From: Phascolomyces articulosus
Taxonomy: Eukaryota; Mucoromycota; Mucoromycetes; Mucorales; Lichtheimiaceae
Assembly: GCA_025677815.1 (NCBI GenBank)
Contig: JAIXMP010000029.1
Coordinates: 1 to 64,000, forward strand
Direction: 5' to 3'
DNA length: 64,000 bases
Shown here piece by piece: positions 25,512 to 36,970 of this stretch. Made by a program: the position numbers and the translations under genes. Position 1 is the stretch's first letter. Each line of letters starts with the position of its first letter. Under the pieces are notes generated by a model that had not been told where the DNA came from, did not search any database, and saw only the letters and a list, made by a program, of their open reading frames with translations.

Positions 25512-25726
25512 AATGGAATTACAGAATCTAATCCAATAGTATAGGCATATCAGTGGTATTAAATGTAATTATGAACTTGCTTTTTTATAATAATTATGAG
25601 AGTAAAATGGTATAAGCTATTATTGTAACAAAGAAAAATATTTTTTATAATTTGATGGTAGTGATTTTTTTTTACTCTATTACACACATAAAATATTCTT
25701 TTTTACAATAAATAATTAACTTAGAC

Positions 25727-27238
25727 TTAAGCACTAATTATCAATTCATCCAACTGCTTTTGCAATTCATCAATACCCTTCCAATTCTTGGCCTTGCCTT
25801 GCCATCGCCCTTTGCCTCCACCCTTGATATCTAAAGAACTCGTGGCCATCTTGGCGACTTGTTGTACAGCTGCATCACTGCTTGCTACGATCATCATAGG
25901 TCCACCCGCATGTTTTTCACCTGCTGCCAATACCACAGCCTTATTTTCTCCAGCCACCACAAGGTTCTTATCACGAATAGCAAATTGGATCAATTGCAAA
26001 AACTCCATATCGGCATCTTCACGATAAAGGGTCACGACTGATTTTTCCTTTAATTGAGCTGCAATATCCGAGCTGATATATGTAGCCAATTCGCTCATTA
26101 GCCGTTTGGCTGTCTTTTGATTGGTTGTGCGTGCTTGTTGTAGTCGTGCTACATTTTCCACAAAGGATTCTTGGGGAACGGACAAAAGGTTATTGAGTTG
26201 CTTCGATACAGTTAACGAAACATCCAAAGTATCTGTCACACGTTGACCAAAAATGAAAAACAAACGTGTGTTTCCACCACGTGCACTTTCGGTATGTAAT
26301 AATTTCAAGGATTGCAAATGTCCTGTATGTTGAATATGGGTTCCGCAGCAAGCATTGCCAGGATCGATGTCTTTGATTTCGACGTGTCGGATGGTGCCAC
26401 CACCAACATAATCTTCAGGAAGACTGTCAGGTTTGGAGTTTTCATCGTCGTTGGTTCGTGTATGGACAATAACAGGTGCTGCATCCAAAATGAGTTGATT
26501 GATGCGGTTTTCAACTTGCTTGAGTTCTTCAGGTGTAGGCATACGTTGCTTCTTTTGACCCGTTTCTAATTCAATATATGATTTTGTGATACCAAGGTTC
26601 CTGAATGAAAAATTTAGTTCTCTATCATTATTATCAATCTCTCGTATCGTATTTGTTTTTTGAATCGATTACCATGATCCAGTTTCCACATTATAGGGTT
26701 CTTGTTCTAATACTGCTGAAAGTAAATGTTGTCCACTGTGTTGTTGCATATGATCCTAGAAGCAAAACAATAGATCAGTCTCTTACTCCCTTTTATATAA
26801 AAGAAAATGAAAAAAAGAATTATTCATTTACAAATCTTCGAGCCCAATCAAGTTTAACAAGAACTTGTTTTCCCACAGCTACTGGTTGTTTGGTATAGTG
26901 AATATGTTCTAGTTTTTTTCGTTGTACGTTGTATACTTGGATATCATCAATAAAACCAGTATCATAGGGTTGGCCTCCTCCTTCTGGAAAGAGAACTAAT
27001 AAAATATTATTGTCATGTTAGAAGTCTGTATATTGGCAAAAAGAAGCGTAGCAAAGCTAAGAAGAAAAAAAATCAATGTACCTGTGTCATGAAGTTTGAC
27101 ATGGTAAAAACCTTTTTTGTCCGGCTTCTCAGAGCAAGTAATGCAAAAGGTTTCCAATTCACGACTATAAGGTTCTCGTTGACAATGGATCTCACCCACT
27201 GGAATTTGAGTTGTTGCTGTAGTAGTTATAGGAGACAT
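25727..27238 (-). CDS. AARSD1: Alanyl-tRNA editing protein (AARSD1/AlaX type)
   Basis: Exons 27238-27082, 26995-26832, 26755-26673 and 26600-25727 give about 425 aa. The family is a free-standing copy of the alanyl-tRNA synthetase editing domain that hydrolyses Ser-tRNA(Ala). The zinc site is intact: HxxxH in DHMQQHSGQH (His109, His113) and CxxxH in CCGTHIQHTGH (Cys218 or Cys219, and His222). The N-terminal VLFPEGGGQPYDTG and KLDWARRF are also signatures. The C-terminal part ends with a glycine-rich stretch (DIKGGGKGRWQGK) like the C-Ala domain of AlaRS. No class II aminoacylation core is present, so it is an editing factor, not a synthetase. It should act in the cytosol. Confidence 0.95.
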
Positions 27239-28389
27239 TTCGAATAATAAATGAGTCTAGTAATTTTTTTAATGATATAATATAAAGATATTGAAAACAA
27301 AGAAAAAAGTAGTAGGCTATAATAATTCAGTAGGCGGCGAAGAAAGGTGTGAAAATATACAACTAAAAGTGAGTCAATATGGTGGTCTGAGTGTCTCTTT
27401 TTAGGTTGCCATCGCTACACAAATGCTTTATGAATCCGGTATTTGTTTCTGTCTATAGACTATGCACCTGAGCGGAAATTTAAAAGTTTTTGGTTTGTTG
27501 TCCTTTTGCTTACCCATAATCCTCAACTCGTTTTTGATACGGGAAATGTTTTTTGAACAAAAAGCAGTGTATGGGTGCAGATCATAGTAGCCTCATAAGA
27601 AGCAAGAGCCATTATTAATCATACAAGCTTTCCACATATTACAATAATCCTTGGGCCCAATAAAAGTAAATCATGTAAGTCTATTACAGCGTAAGAGTAG
27701 AAAATGTGTAATAACATCAACTTACACGAAACAGAGAAAAAGAAATGGGTACACACAAAAAGCAACAGAGCACTTCTTTACACGACTTTACTGAAGAATG
27801 AGCATAAACACCAGAATGATAATTGCTTATTATCCACCAAAACCTATTCTTTAATCAGAGCGGCGTGATACAAAATGACAACTAATATTCAACGTTAGAA
27901 AAGAATTGTGTGCACTAACGAATAACTTTAGCACATTTGATGATACGACCCATTCATCAGAACCAAACATTAAAAGAGTGGCAGATAAACTGAGTCCTGA
28001 CTTACAGTCAACACGAGAAAGGAACTGAGCAGTGATGTTATGCAAATAATATCATATCATTGGCACTGACCATAAAATTTTGGGGAATTGAAAAAAGTTT
28101 TAGTACATTCATTTCATACGATTGATTCTTTGGGAAAAAAGATAGAAATGCGTTGATATAGTGATGGTCAGAAAAAATGTTTGTTTTTATGTATCACAAT
28201 TAATACAGGAAATGTATCCTTGTGTTTATAGTCAATAAAAATCACGTTTAAATATACAACGATTCCTAAATTTTGAATGTTGTAAATCAACATAGAGGAC
28301 GAAGGTTTAGTGTTTTTTTAAGCAGAAGCATTATTAGCTCGTTTTTTTAACTACAGCAAAAGTTTATTGAGGTTGCAAAGAGTGCAAAT
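27239..28389. other. Intergenic spacer, no gene seen
   Basis: This 1.15-kb stretch lies upstream of the AARSD1-like gene and beyond the RING gene's 3' end. A 64-codon minus-strand frame at 27851-28045 has no recognisable motif and is probably chance. No repeats were noticed. Confidence 0.6.
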
Positions 28390-30151
28390 TTATCCAAATC
28401 CAGTTGCCTGTGGTTTCTGTCTAAAGTCTCGTTTGCATAATGGACAACTTGAATTTATCACAAACCAACTTTCTACACATTTCTTATGGAAATGATGGTC
28501 GCACCTATTTATCATTGTTTAGTCATTTCTTTTTTGATAGTACTATCAAGAAATATTATAAATAAAATAGAAACAAAATATATACCATAATTTGCAAATA
28601 AGATCATCGTCTTCATATTCTGATATACAAATAGGACAAACAGCATCTTCAATAGGTGTAATCGTAATAGGATCATAATTTCGTTCAGGATCTTCGTCTT
28701 TTTTTTGCTTGACTCGTAACAAATATAACCATCGAAATATAGACCTTCGTTTTTTCTTTGTTGTTGATGGCGATATAGATACATTATCACTTCTTGTATC
28801 ATCTACTCCTCCTGGTTCATGATTTCCTTCTTGTTGCTGTGGTTCATTACTCTTGTATTTAAAGACGGGTATATTCTCAATTTCCTCCTTGGTTGCACCT
28901 GTAACAAGTCCACTCGCATATCCAAGACGTAATGTTCGCATCAATACTAAATGTAAATGATCAATAAACCATTTTTTTTCGTCAAGTTAAATATCCATGA
29001 TATATTCCCACATTTTTTCTCTCTCTCTCGTTTGTTATCAAACCCAACACAATGCGCCCCATCTAATATTTCTCGAATACTCTCTCCCTCCCCCAAAAAT
29101 TATTCGTTTTTTGATTCTTACCTAATACGCAAGGGAAACAGAAAATAACGGAAACACATAAGAACAAGGGAACCAATACAAGTAAATAACCAAGTAAGAT
29201 CCAAATAAGAGATGTAAAGAATAACGAAGGTGCTTCTCGAATACATTGACCCGATGTAAATAAAAAGTAATTGCCAATGATAAACCAAACGATACCAAAT
29301 ATATCCAATAATGATTTGACTCTGTATTATAAAATAATTATGGTTAAAAAAATCAATCAACAAAATGCTATTCTATAACATATACCCGTCTTCTTTTTAA
29401 TATTCTTACATACCGATCGGTCCATTCACGACGTGCAGGTCCATTTGTACTTTCGATTGTATTAGTAGTTGTTGTTCCAGTTGTTGTCGGTGGGGCAGGT
29501 GGGGGAGGAGGTTGTGTACTTGGCGAAGTTGAGGTCGTAGATGATGATGAGGGTGCATCCCGTGCACTTGTAGATGATGTGTTATTTGTTATACTAATTG
29601 TTGAATTCAATTGTTGACTATTATTATTATTATTGTTGCTGCTGGCAGAACGAATATGGTGATATAAAACCAAAGGTGAATTTACAACAGATCGTACAAG
29701 GTAAACAATTAAAAAGACATCCAATGGCTTGTCACAATATTGATTTCTGGATATAATAAGAACTGTAATAATGCTCACAAGCTAATATTGCGGCACCGTA
29801 CAAGTAAAAAAAAGCAAGTATCAATCACTTTAGTTATAGAGTCATCATCATCATAAGGATTATTTTTTATCAGAAAAGAATATCATTCTAGTTTACCTGA
29901 GCAAAAGTAATAATGAGATTAGATATCAGTAAAACACGGTTCGCTCTTGATATTCGAGTCCATGCTCCAGATAAAAAGAAATATCGAACCCTATGGTGTG
30001 AAGGGTGATCGGGTTGTTCGGATCGATTGCTAGCAGTGTCATTGTTACCGTTATTATTCAATGGGTCAACAGATTCAGCAGTAGCAACAACAGGAGTTGA
30101 ATTGGTCGTCGTTGTCGTTGTACTCAATGCTGTTGTTAGAGATGTGTTCAT
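28390..30151 (-). CDS. Multi-pass membrane RING-H2 protein, probable E3 ubiquitin ligase
   Basis: Exons 30151-29897, 29781-29414, 29321-29122, 28946-28586 and 28504-28390 give about 432 aa. The C-terminal RING-H2 finger is complete: CPIC (378-381), then C-x-H-x2-H-x2-C in CDHHFHKKC (396-404), then CPLC. The RING is split by the last intron. Hydrophobic segments occur at about 72-100 (VLLISNLIITFAQLVSIITVL), 105-125, 214-228 and 240-272, so three or four membrane spans precede the RING. A serine, proline and threonine-rich loop lies between the first and second pairs. This layout matches fungal and plant membrane RING E3s, which ubiquitinate membrane proteins or ER clients. The substrate cannot be told. 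Confidence 0.92.
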
Positions 30152-30476
30152 GCTTTAATGAAGCAATGGTGAACGATTAAAAAATAAACTAAATTCTTAT
30201 CTGTTATTATTAGTATGTCAACCAAGATAAAATAAGGAAAGAATGAAAAAAAAGAAAAGAAAAGGGAGAAACAGTAGAATCAATATTAAAGCGTTACGAG
30301 TATTTTTTTTTTTTTTTTTTTGGCTGGCTGCATAAGTTGAATCAGCAGATAACCCAGCAAGGTTTTACGGTTAAACATGAGGTCCGACGTTATTTTTAAA
30401 ACTAGATAACACATAATTTTGCCACAGACGCTGAAAAAGATATATAATAATAATAATAATAATAAACAAATGACTT
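30152..30476. other. Intergenic spacer with ATA repeat and poly(T)
   Basis: This 325-nt spacer lies between two minus-strand genes. It holds a T run of about 19 (30303-30321) and an ATA trinucleotide repeat at about 30446-30466. It is the RING gene's promoter and the next gene's 3' region. Confidence 0.6.
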
Positions 30477-33400
30477 TTATTTCATGATTTGTGGGTAACG
30501 GTGATAATGGTGTTGCTGTTGTCGAAGATAAGCCGAATCAACATTAGGTAAACTATGCATTGGGTTAAACGGAAGCTGCTGCTGTTGTTGTGATAGTGGA
30601 GGCTTCCCTTTTAAACAGTTGTTATTATACTTATTATTACTACTACCATTGCTACTGATGCTGTTATTGTTATTGTTATTATAATTCCATGATGACTGTC
30701 GAACGCCACTACCGTTATTGCTATTACCACCATTTCCTTGCTGTTGCTGCAGCTGCAACCTTGACCGATTCTGTTGTTGTTGCTGCGGCACCCGTGGCTG
30801 AGGATGATAATAATGTTGTTGTTGCTGTTGCCGCTTAAATGGCTGAGCAGCAGTAGCAGGTGGTTTATTATGGTACCAGTTACTATCACTGTTAATGTTG
30901 TTTTTGGGTTTATTGTTATTATTATTGCTTTTTCGAGATTGTTGCTGTTGTCTCAACTGTTGTTGATTATTTTGATGTGGTGGTGATTCCATGGATCGTC
31001 GTCGATCACCACCCCCTTGCTTTTTTGACGATTGTTGCTGTTGCTGCAGCTGCTGGTTTCGGCCAATATTCGTTGGTGTACTACTCCTTCGCAGTTTAGT
31101 GTGTTGTTGTTGTTGTGCTTTACCAGTATGTGATTGTTGCTGTCGCTGTTTTTGAGTATATACATGGGGTATGTTATTGCTGTTGTTGTTCGTTGAATTA
31201 TTATTAATATTATTATTGGAATGATGTTGAACGTAATATGGGTTATGATGCTGGTGCTGATAATGCGAGTGGTGATTGGGGGTATCAGTAGTACTTGCAG
31301 TAGAAATGTGGGTCTTATTATTAACAATGCCAGAAGGCATTGATAATGGAGGAGGTATGGATTGTAATATATGTGGATGATACATGTAATGATGAATTGG
31401 GGTAGTACTACCAGCAGTAACAATCTTATTGTCATTTTGAGATATAGACTCGGAGGAGGAAGGTATATGATGGTGATAAATAGGTATAAGCTGTGCAGGT
31501 GAAGGCACGTGAGCTGGTGATGGCAATGTCGAAGAGTTGATACTACTACTGTTGCTCGTGTTACTACTACTACTGCTACTACTACTACTACTACTACTAT
31601 GATCCGCAGATGAAGTGGACGAAGGTACTCGTGTCATTGGCATGATAGGTGGTAAAGTAATGCTGTTGTTGCTGTTGCTACTATTGTTGTTCATCATTCT
31701 AGTTTTCGTTGTTACCAAGGGTGCCTTCTTAGAATATGAAGAACCTTTTGTGCTGGCTTTCCCTGGCCGAGATATAATCGGTATATCATTATTGCTATTA
31801 TTATTGAACGCCATCATATTAGCAGAAGCATCCGACATCGTTGTTGTTGTACCAGTATGAGGAGGAGGTATACCAACAGCAGCTAAACTTGTTGATGTCA
31901 AAGGTAATAAAAACGGTGGTGGTTGTGGTGAAGATAAAGTAGCTGTTGTTCGCGGTGGTTGTGGTGAAGGAAAAACATACTTTGTATAAAGAGCATCTAA
32001 ACTTTCAGTTTCCAACAAAATATGCACAGCACGTCTAAATTCGGTTTGTAGTCCATAAACAGAGGCATCATCTGCTGAGTTTCCTAGGTTCCGATGAACA
32101 TTAAATGGCTCTTCAATGCAAAACATGCGCTTGTTTGGACCCTCGTGCCAACCTTTTTCTTGTTTGCTCAGGTAGCGTCCATGACGTACAGACACCACTT
32201 GTGTTTCATAATCGAATTCATATGCAAATCGTCGAAAAAATGCAAATAATAAGCCGGCTAAACTTTCATGGTTTCGTTTACCGAAATCTCGTAAAGAATC
32301 CACATCCGAATAAAATGAAGTGTCAAGTCCATCAATCATCACCAGGTTATCTTTTTTGTTGTGTTTCTCATTATCCATTTGGTGAAGAACTGGTAGAATA
32401 GGTGGCTCACGCATCTGCAGGAAATTAATAATCATACATGTCCAAGTATATGTCGATAAAGTGCCACCGTCGGCTATTATATTTGTTTATATTTGTGTGT
32501 TTGTGTTATGCATTAGTTATAATATGTAAAAGAATATCAGTTTTTGTTTTAGTCCCTATTTGATAGTTGAATCATCTCTCTCCTTCTCACTCATCTTCAA
32601 AGGAATATATAAATTAATATACATACCTGCGTTATTTAATGCCCGTTGTCGAGTCCAATGTTTTATCACCATGGTTAAAGGTCGTACGCGGGGATCAATA
32701 GCTACATATGTTTTTATCATACGTGTGTTATGAAGTGCTAATGGATTGTTGACATTCATGTCACAAGCTAGTTGACTACACCATATATAGTAAATATGAA
32801 AGAGAGAGTTGTCAGCATGATATTTTATAACAAAAGAGGGAAAGAATAAAGGCTTTTTTTTTGTTTGTTATTATTTTTATTAAACTAAAACTTACTAGAT
32901 GGGATCCCACATTTTTACAATAGGTACTTTAGCACGCGGTACAGTATGTACTCTTTGCATTCCATCTATATATAAATAATATATTATTTATAAAAAAAAA
33001 AAGAGAGATAAAATATATAGAAATTTAATATAGATGCCAGAATATGATTAAAAATAAAATAGATTGATAGATAGTGTATATAATAAAAAAAATTCAATTT
33101 AACACTAAAAAAGAAACAGAAAAGCTTGTTATCATGTAATTGATATAGCAACTTACGTTTTTTTAATACAACAGCCAATGTTCGTACACATCTTAACCCG
33201 GACCAAGAAGTAGTTAAACAAATATCAACATCAGATGTTAATGTTCCAAGATCATTTTCCGATGACCTGTATATATAGAATATATTGACATTAAGTATAA
33301 AACAAGATTATTATTATTATTATTATTGTTGTTGTTGTCTATATAAAAAATAAAACAGAAAACATTGAACTGTAGTGTTTACCCAAACAAATGGGCACGA

Positions 33401-34419
33401 ATATTATGTCCCTCCCATTCAGAATTCAAGATGGTTTCGACTTTGGTTACAAACTTTCTACGACGCTCGTATGCATCCCTTGTCGGTAATAATTTCTATT
33501 ATATATTATATCTTGATGAGATCTTGTTCAAAAGTATATATAACAAATTCTATTTCTACACCATGTATATAGAATGTATATTATGGATCATCACCCTCCT
33601 CTCTAGCTACTATCTTCTTCCTCTCCCCCCTCTCTCCCTTCCTTTCTATCTTTCCGTCCTCCTTCTTTTCCCCGGCCCCACACAACCCCCTCCCTAATAT
33701 AATGATTCAGGGCAATGACATAAAAATATATTGTAATACATCAAAAAAAAAAAAAAACTTTCGAAACCTCGGGGGGAGGAAGAGAGAAAAGGGGAAAGGA
33801 GGAGAGGTTCTTAATAAGATCTACAAATCTCATTTTTTTCCCAGTCCATCCATATACACAACAACAATACATGCATCCCGAAGTTTCTCACTCGTCACCC
33901 ACCGCACGAACGGACTCATGATAACTTTAGGAAAATTACCTCATACATATCCAACATGGAAACACTTATTCGGTCTTGAATATGTCTTTCTAGAATGATC
34001 GGAACAAAATGACTTGATGATGAAGGTAAAGATGTATGATGACTACTACCAGTTGATGAACAAAACAACTGTATCGGCGATATATCATTTTGCATTATTT
34101 CACGTTCTTTGTCACCATCCATACCACTACTTCTAGCATCATCATAGATCATTGTTGTACTCGTCGTCCTGCTAGTAATAGCAATAGTATTTGTTGTTGG
34201 ATGTGAATTCAGTTCTAGTTCTTCTTCTTCCTCTTCTTCTGAAAATGCAGGCGAATGATCGGTTGACTGGTCTGAAGTGACATCAGATGACCCATATTCT
34301 TGAACCATCGGATCGTCATTATCGGGACAAGATGACTGAGTCTTGAATGGATCCGTAAGTGTTGTTGGTACTACGGACACTGGATCTGTTGTAATGATTA
34401 ACGACTTGGTTGTCAACAT
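30477..34419 (-). CDS. Cid1-family nucleotidyltransferase (non-canonical poly(A)/poly(U) polymerase)
   Basis: Six exons: 34419-33940, 33495-33383, 33266-33157, 32965-32896, 32775-32627 and 32473-30477, giving about 972 aa. Residues about 155-270 are the catalytic domain: GSS (198-200), the metal-binding DVD in TSDVDIC (Asp210, Asp212) and the third Asp in CDMNVNNPLAL (Asp263). The central domain includes GGTLSTYTW and the PAP-associated region with PPILPVLHQ and CIEEPFNVHRNLGNSA (to about 450). Cid1-type enzymes add A or U to RNA 3' ends and control mRNA decay. The first 155 residues are S/T/E-rich and disordered. The last 500 are a Q/N/H/S-rich low-complexity tail. I start at the first true ATG; upstream codon TTG at 34437 is not used. 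Exon 1 joins well, giving MLDMYEKLLPTRDAYERR, a typical junction in this family. Confidence 0.93.
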
Positions 34420-34998
34420 TAATGCCGAGCAAAACAAAAAAGAAAAGTAATCGCCTCCCCCGGAATGGGTAAATAAAACTTGTTCTGGAATGTGGTGTTG
34501 TATAAAATATATAAAATGTCGTGTACAACAATAATAAATGGAATAATGCTAGTAAATAATACTTTTGTGATTTGTAAACGTAATAGATATATAAAAATGC
34601 AAATGTCAATGTATAAATATATACTGGTTGTTATTGTATTTGTGTATAAGTGAGTGCGTATATATAAATATATTTGGATGTGTATATGTATTATGAGTAG
34701 TTGCAACCAAAAATAAAAAAAAAAGTAAAAGTTTAAAAATAAGAAAAGGAGGTGGAAAAAAAAATGCATAAGATAAAATTAGGAGAGGTTGAAGTCCAGT
34801 TCCAAGCTCTCTTGTTTTTTTTTGATGTGGGGGAGCTGATTGTAATGGATGCTTCTTTTTCTAATCTTTTCGGGGGTAGTAAAAGTTGTAAGAGAAAAAG
34901 ATAAAAACAATGAAGGAGATGATGAAGAAAGTAAAAGAAAATGGTAGTACTGATGTTTTTGTAGGTGAGAAAAAAAGTGTATATATAAATCTAAAAAT
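34420..34998. other. Intergenic spacer between two minus-strand genes
   Basis: This 579-nt AT-rich stretch is the upstream region of the Cid1-family gene and the 3' region of the YeiH-like gene. No gene or clear motif is seen. Confidence 0.6.
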
Positions 34999-36759
34999 CT
35001 ACATAAAGGTAAAAGCTACCCAAGCTAATAGGCCTGTAATCGCAATATCGACCGTCTGGGCCACGAGATATAAGGTGCATAGCATACCGAGATTACGAAT
35101 ATTCTGCTTCATTTCATTTAATTGTAATCCGAGCCCAATACTAACAAATGATAAAGTCGAGAACCATTCTGATACATAAAAACTAAAATCATTGACTGCG
35201 CCTCGAAGGTCTCCATCTTCACCTAATGTTGTATTAAATAAAACGGCTGTCAATACGAAACCAATGACAAACTTGGGAAATCGTTTCCATAGTAACACAT
35301 GTGCCTTGTCACGTTTCTTGATGTTCTTTGATGTCGCTGTTGGTGGTGTGGGTTGTCTATTATCCGATAATGTATTCGCAGTAGTATGATTATCATCTTC
35401 GTCATCATTGGCCTGGAATAACTGTTGTTGCTGCGCCAATAATTCTTCTTCTCTTTCAAATCGTCGTTGTTCGTAAAGTTCATATTGAGACCATGCCCAT
35501 GCCATGAGAACAGAAAGTGGACCAATAAGAACGTTTTGTACCATCTTGACCACAGCGGAAGTATCAATGGCCTCTTTATCACCATAAATACTTGCAGAGG
35601 CAATCACACCTCCTGTTGAATCAACACATCCACCAAACCAAGCACCACTCACAGTGGATGAAAATTCCAATCGATGGGCAATATAAGGTAAAGCAATAAT
35701 ACTTGGGATGGTAAAAATGGAAATAATGGCGATTGGCATTTGTGTCTTGTGAGGCACACCCATACTTGCACCCAAGGCAATGGCTGCAGAGGAACCACAA
35801 ATGAAGGTTGCACCCGATAAGATAATGGCTGTTTGTCGATCAATCTTGAGAACAGTCCATCCAACCCAAGCAACCACCATGAATAATAATGGAGTGTCAA
35901 TCCAACTAACAAATAATGCACGAGGTGCTAATGGTCTAAGCACGCTAATGTCGATGCATAACAGTACTAAACTGACTGCAATATAAAGTTCGGTCTGTTG
36001 AGCTACTTTGAGATAGCCTGGTAATGGTTGTCCAAACAAATCAATGGCATTACGCACACAAAAACCAAAGATAATGGCCCAGATCGAGGCACCTAAACTT
36101 GCTTTATTTAAGGCCACTATTTTTATTATAAATAATCATGAGTTTTCTGTATTCCTTTTCTTTATCCTTCCTTTTTCTTTAAATTCCTTACCATTGCTTG
36201 CAAGCATTTTCGATACAAGCGCAACGAAAAATACAATGACATAACCAATAGGATATCGTCTCCAATTCGGTGCTTGTACAGACGCCATACATAACCATAA
36301 CAAGATTCCCATGGCAAAGAATATAACAATAAGACCATAGTTACCAACAGTGGCAAATGTCAAAAAAGGATTCTTGTCCCATTTAAGAAATTCAGGTTGG
36401 GGAATCCCATGTCTGACAGCTCCTACAATGCAACCAAAGAATACAAGACCGATCCAGACGGACCACCAATCTTCAGTATTCCACCACATTAACCATGAAC
36501 GCCATTTCTCTCTCCTCTTGTTGCTATCATTTTTATTATTGCTCTTTGAGCTATTGCTGACGATAGAAGACGGCCGATAATTATTTTTATTTAGTTTCGA
36601 TGAACTTGTGCCTTCCACTGTTGCTTGTTGTGAATGAGCACCTGTTTTATTATTACTGCTGCTTGCTACAGGGACTACAGGTGTTATGTTGCCAAAGCTT
36701 TGAAGTTCTAAAGATGAACGTCTACTACTTGCTCGTGACAAGGACCGAACAGTATCCAT
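34999..36759 (-). CDS. YeiH/UPF0324-type membrane transporter (putative sulfate exporter family)
   Basis: Exons 36759-36192 and 36116-34999 give about 561 aa. After a disordered S/N-rich N-terminus (about 90 residues) come about ten hydrophobic segments. Family-like signatures include GATFICGSSAAIALG, ISIFTIPSIIALP and, after GAWFGGCVDSTGGVIAS, a second half ending in LSFVSIGLGLQLNEM. These fit the YeiH/UPF0324 family, annotated as putative sulfate exporters, which is mostly known from bacteria. A cytosolic insert of about 60 residues rich in E, Q, D and T (about 408-465) splits the membrane part and is not typical of the short bacterial forms. The real substrate is unproven even in bacteria. 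It follows the APC1 gene on the same strand, but as a separate unit. Confidence 0.88.
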
Positions 36760-36970
36760 AACAATAAATTATGTTTTTTTTTAAAAAAATGAGGTAATGA
36801 TTGTGTTTTGTATATTTACAATAAAAAATAGTTATTATCGATGAGATAAAATTGAATTATAATAATATGAAGAAGGCTATGTGAAAAATGGTATGATCGA
36901 TGAAAGTGAATTATGACGAGAAAAGAAAAAAGGAAAAAAAAAAAGCGGAGATGAGCTTCTCTGAAACTTT

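Noticed and set aside
30611..31860. Leucine/isoleucine-rich open frames opposite to and overlapping the Cid1-family tail
   Set aside because: They are shadows of CAG/CAA and AAT repeats read in other frames.
32105..32401. 98-codon plus-strand frame with several cysteines
   Set aside because: It lies antisense inside the conserved PAP-associated region of the Cid1-family gene, so it is a shadow.
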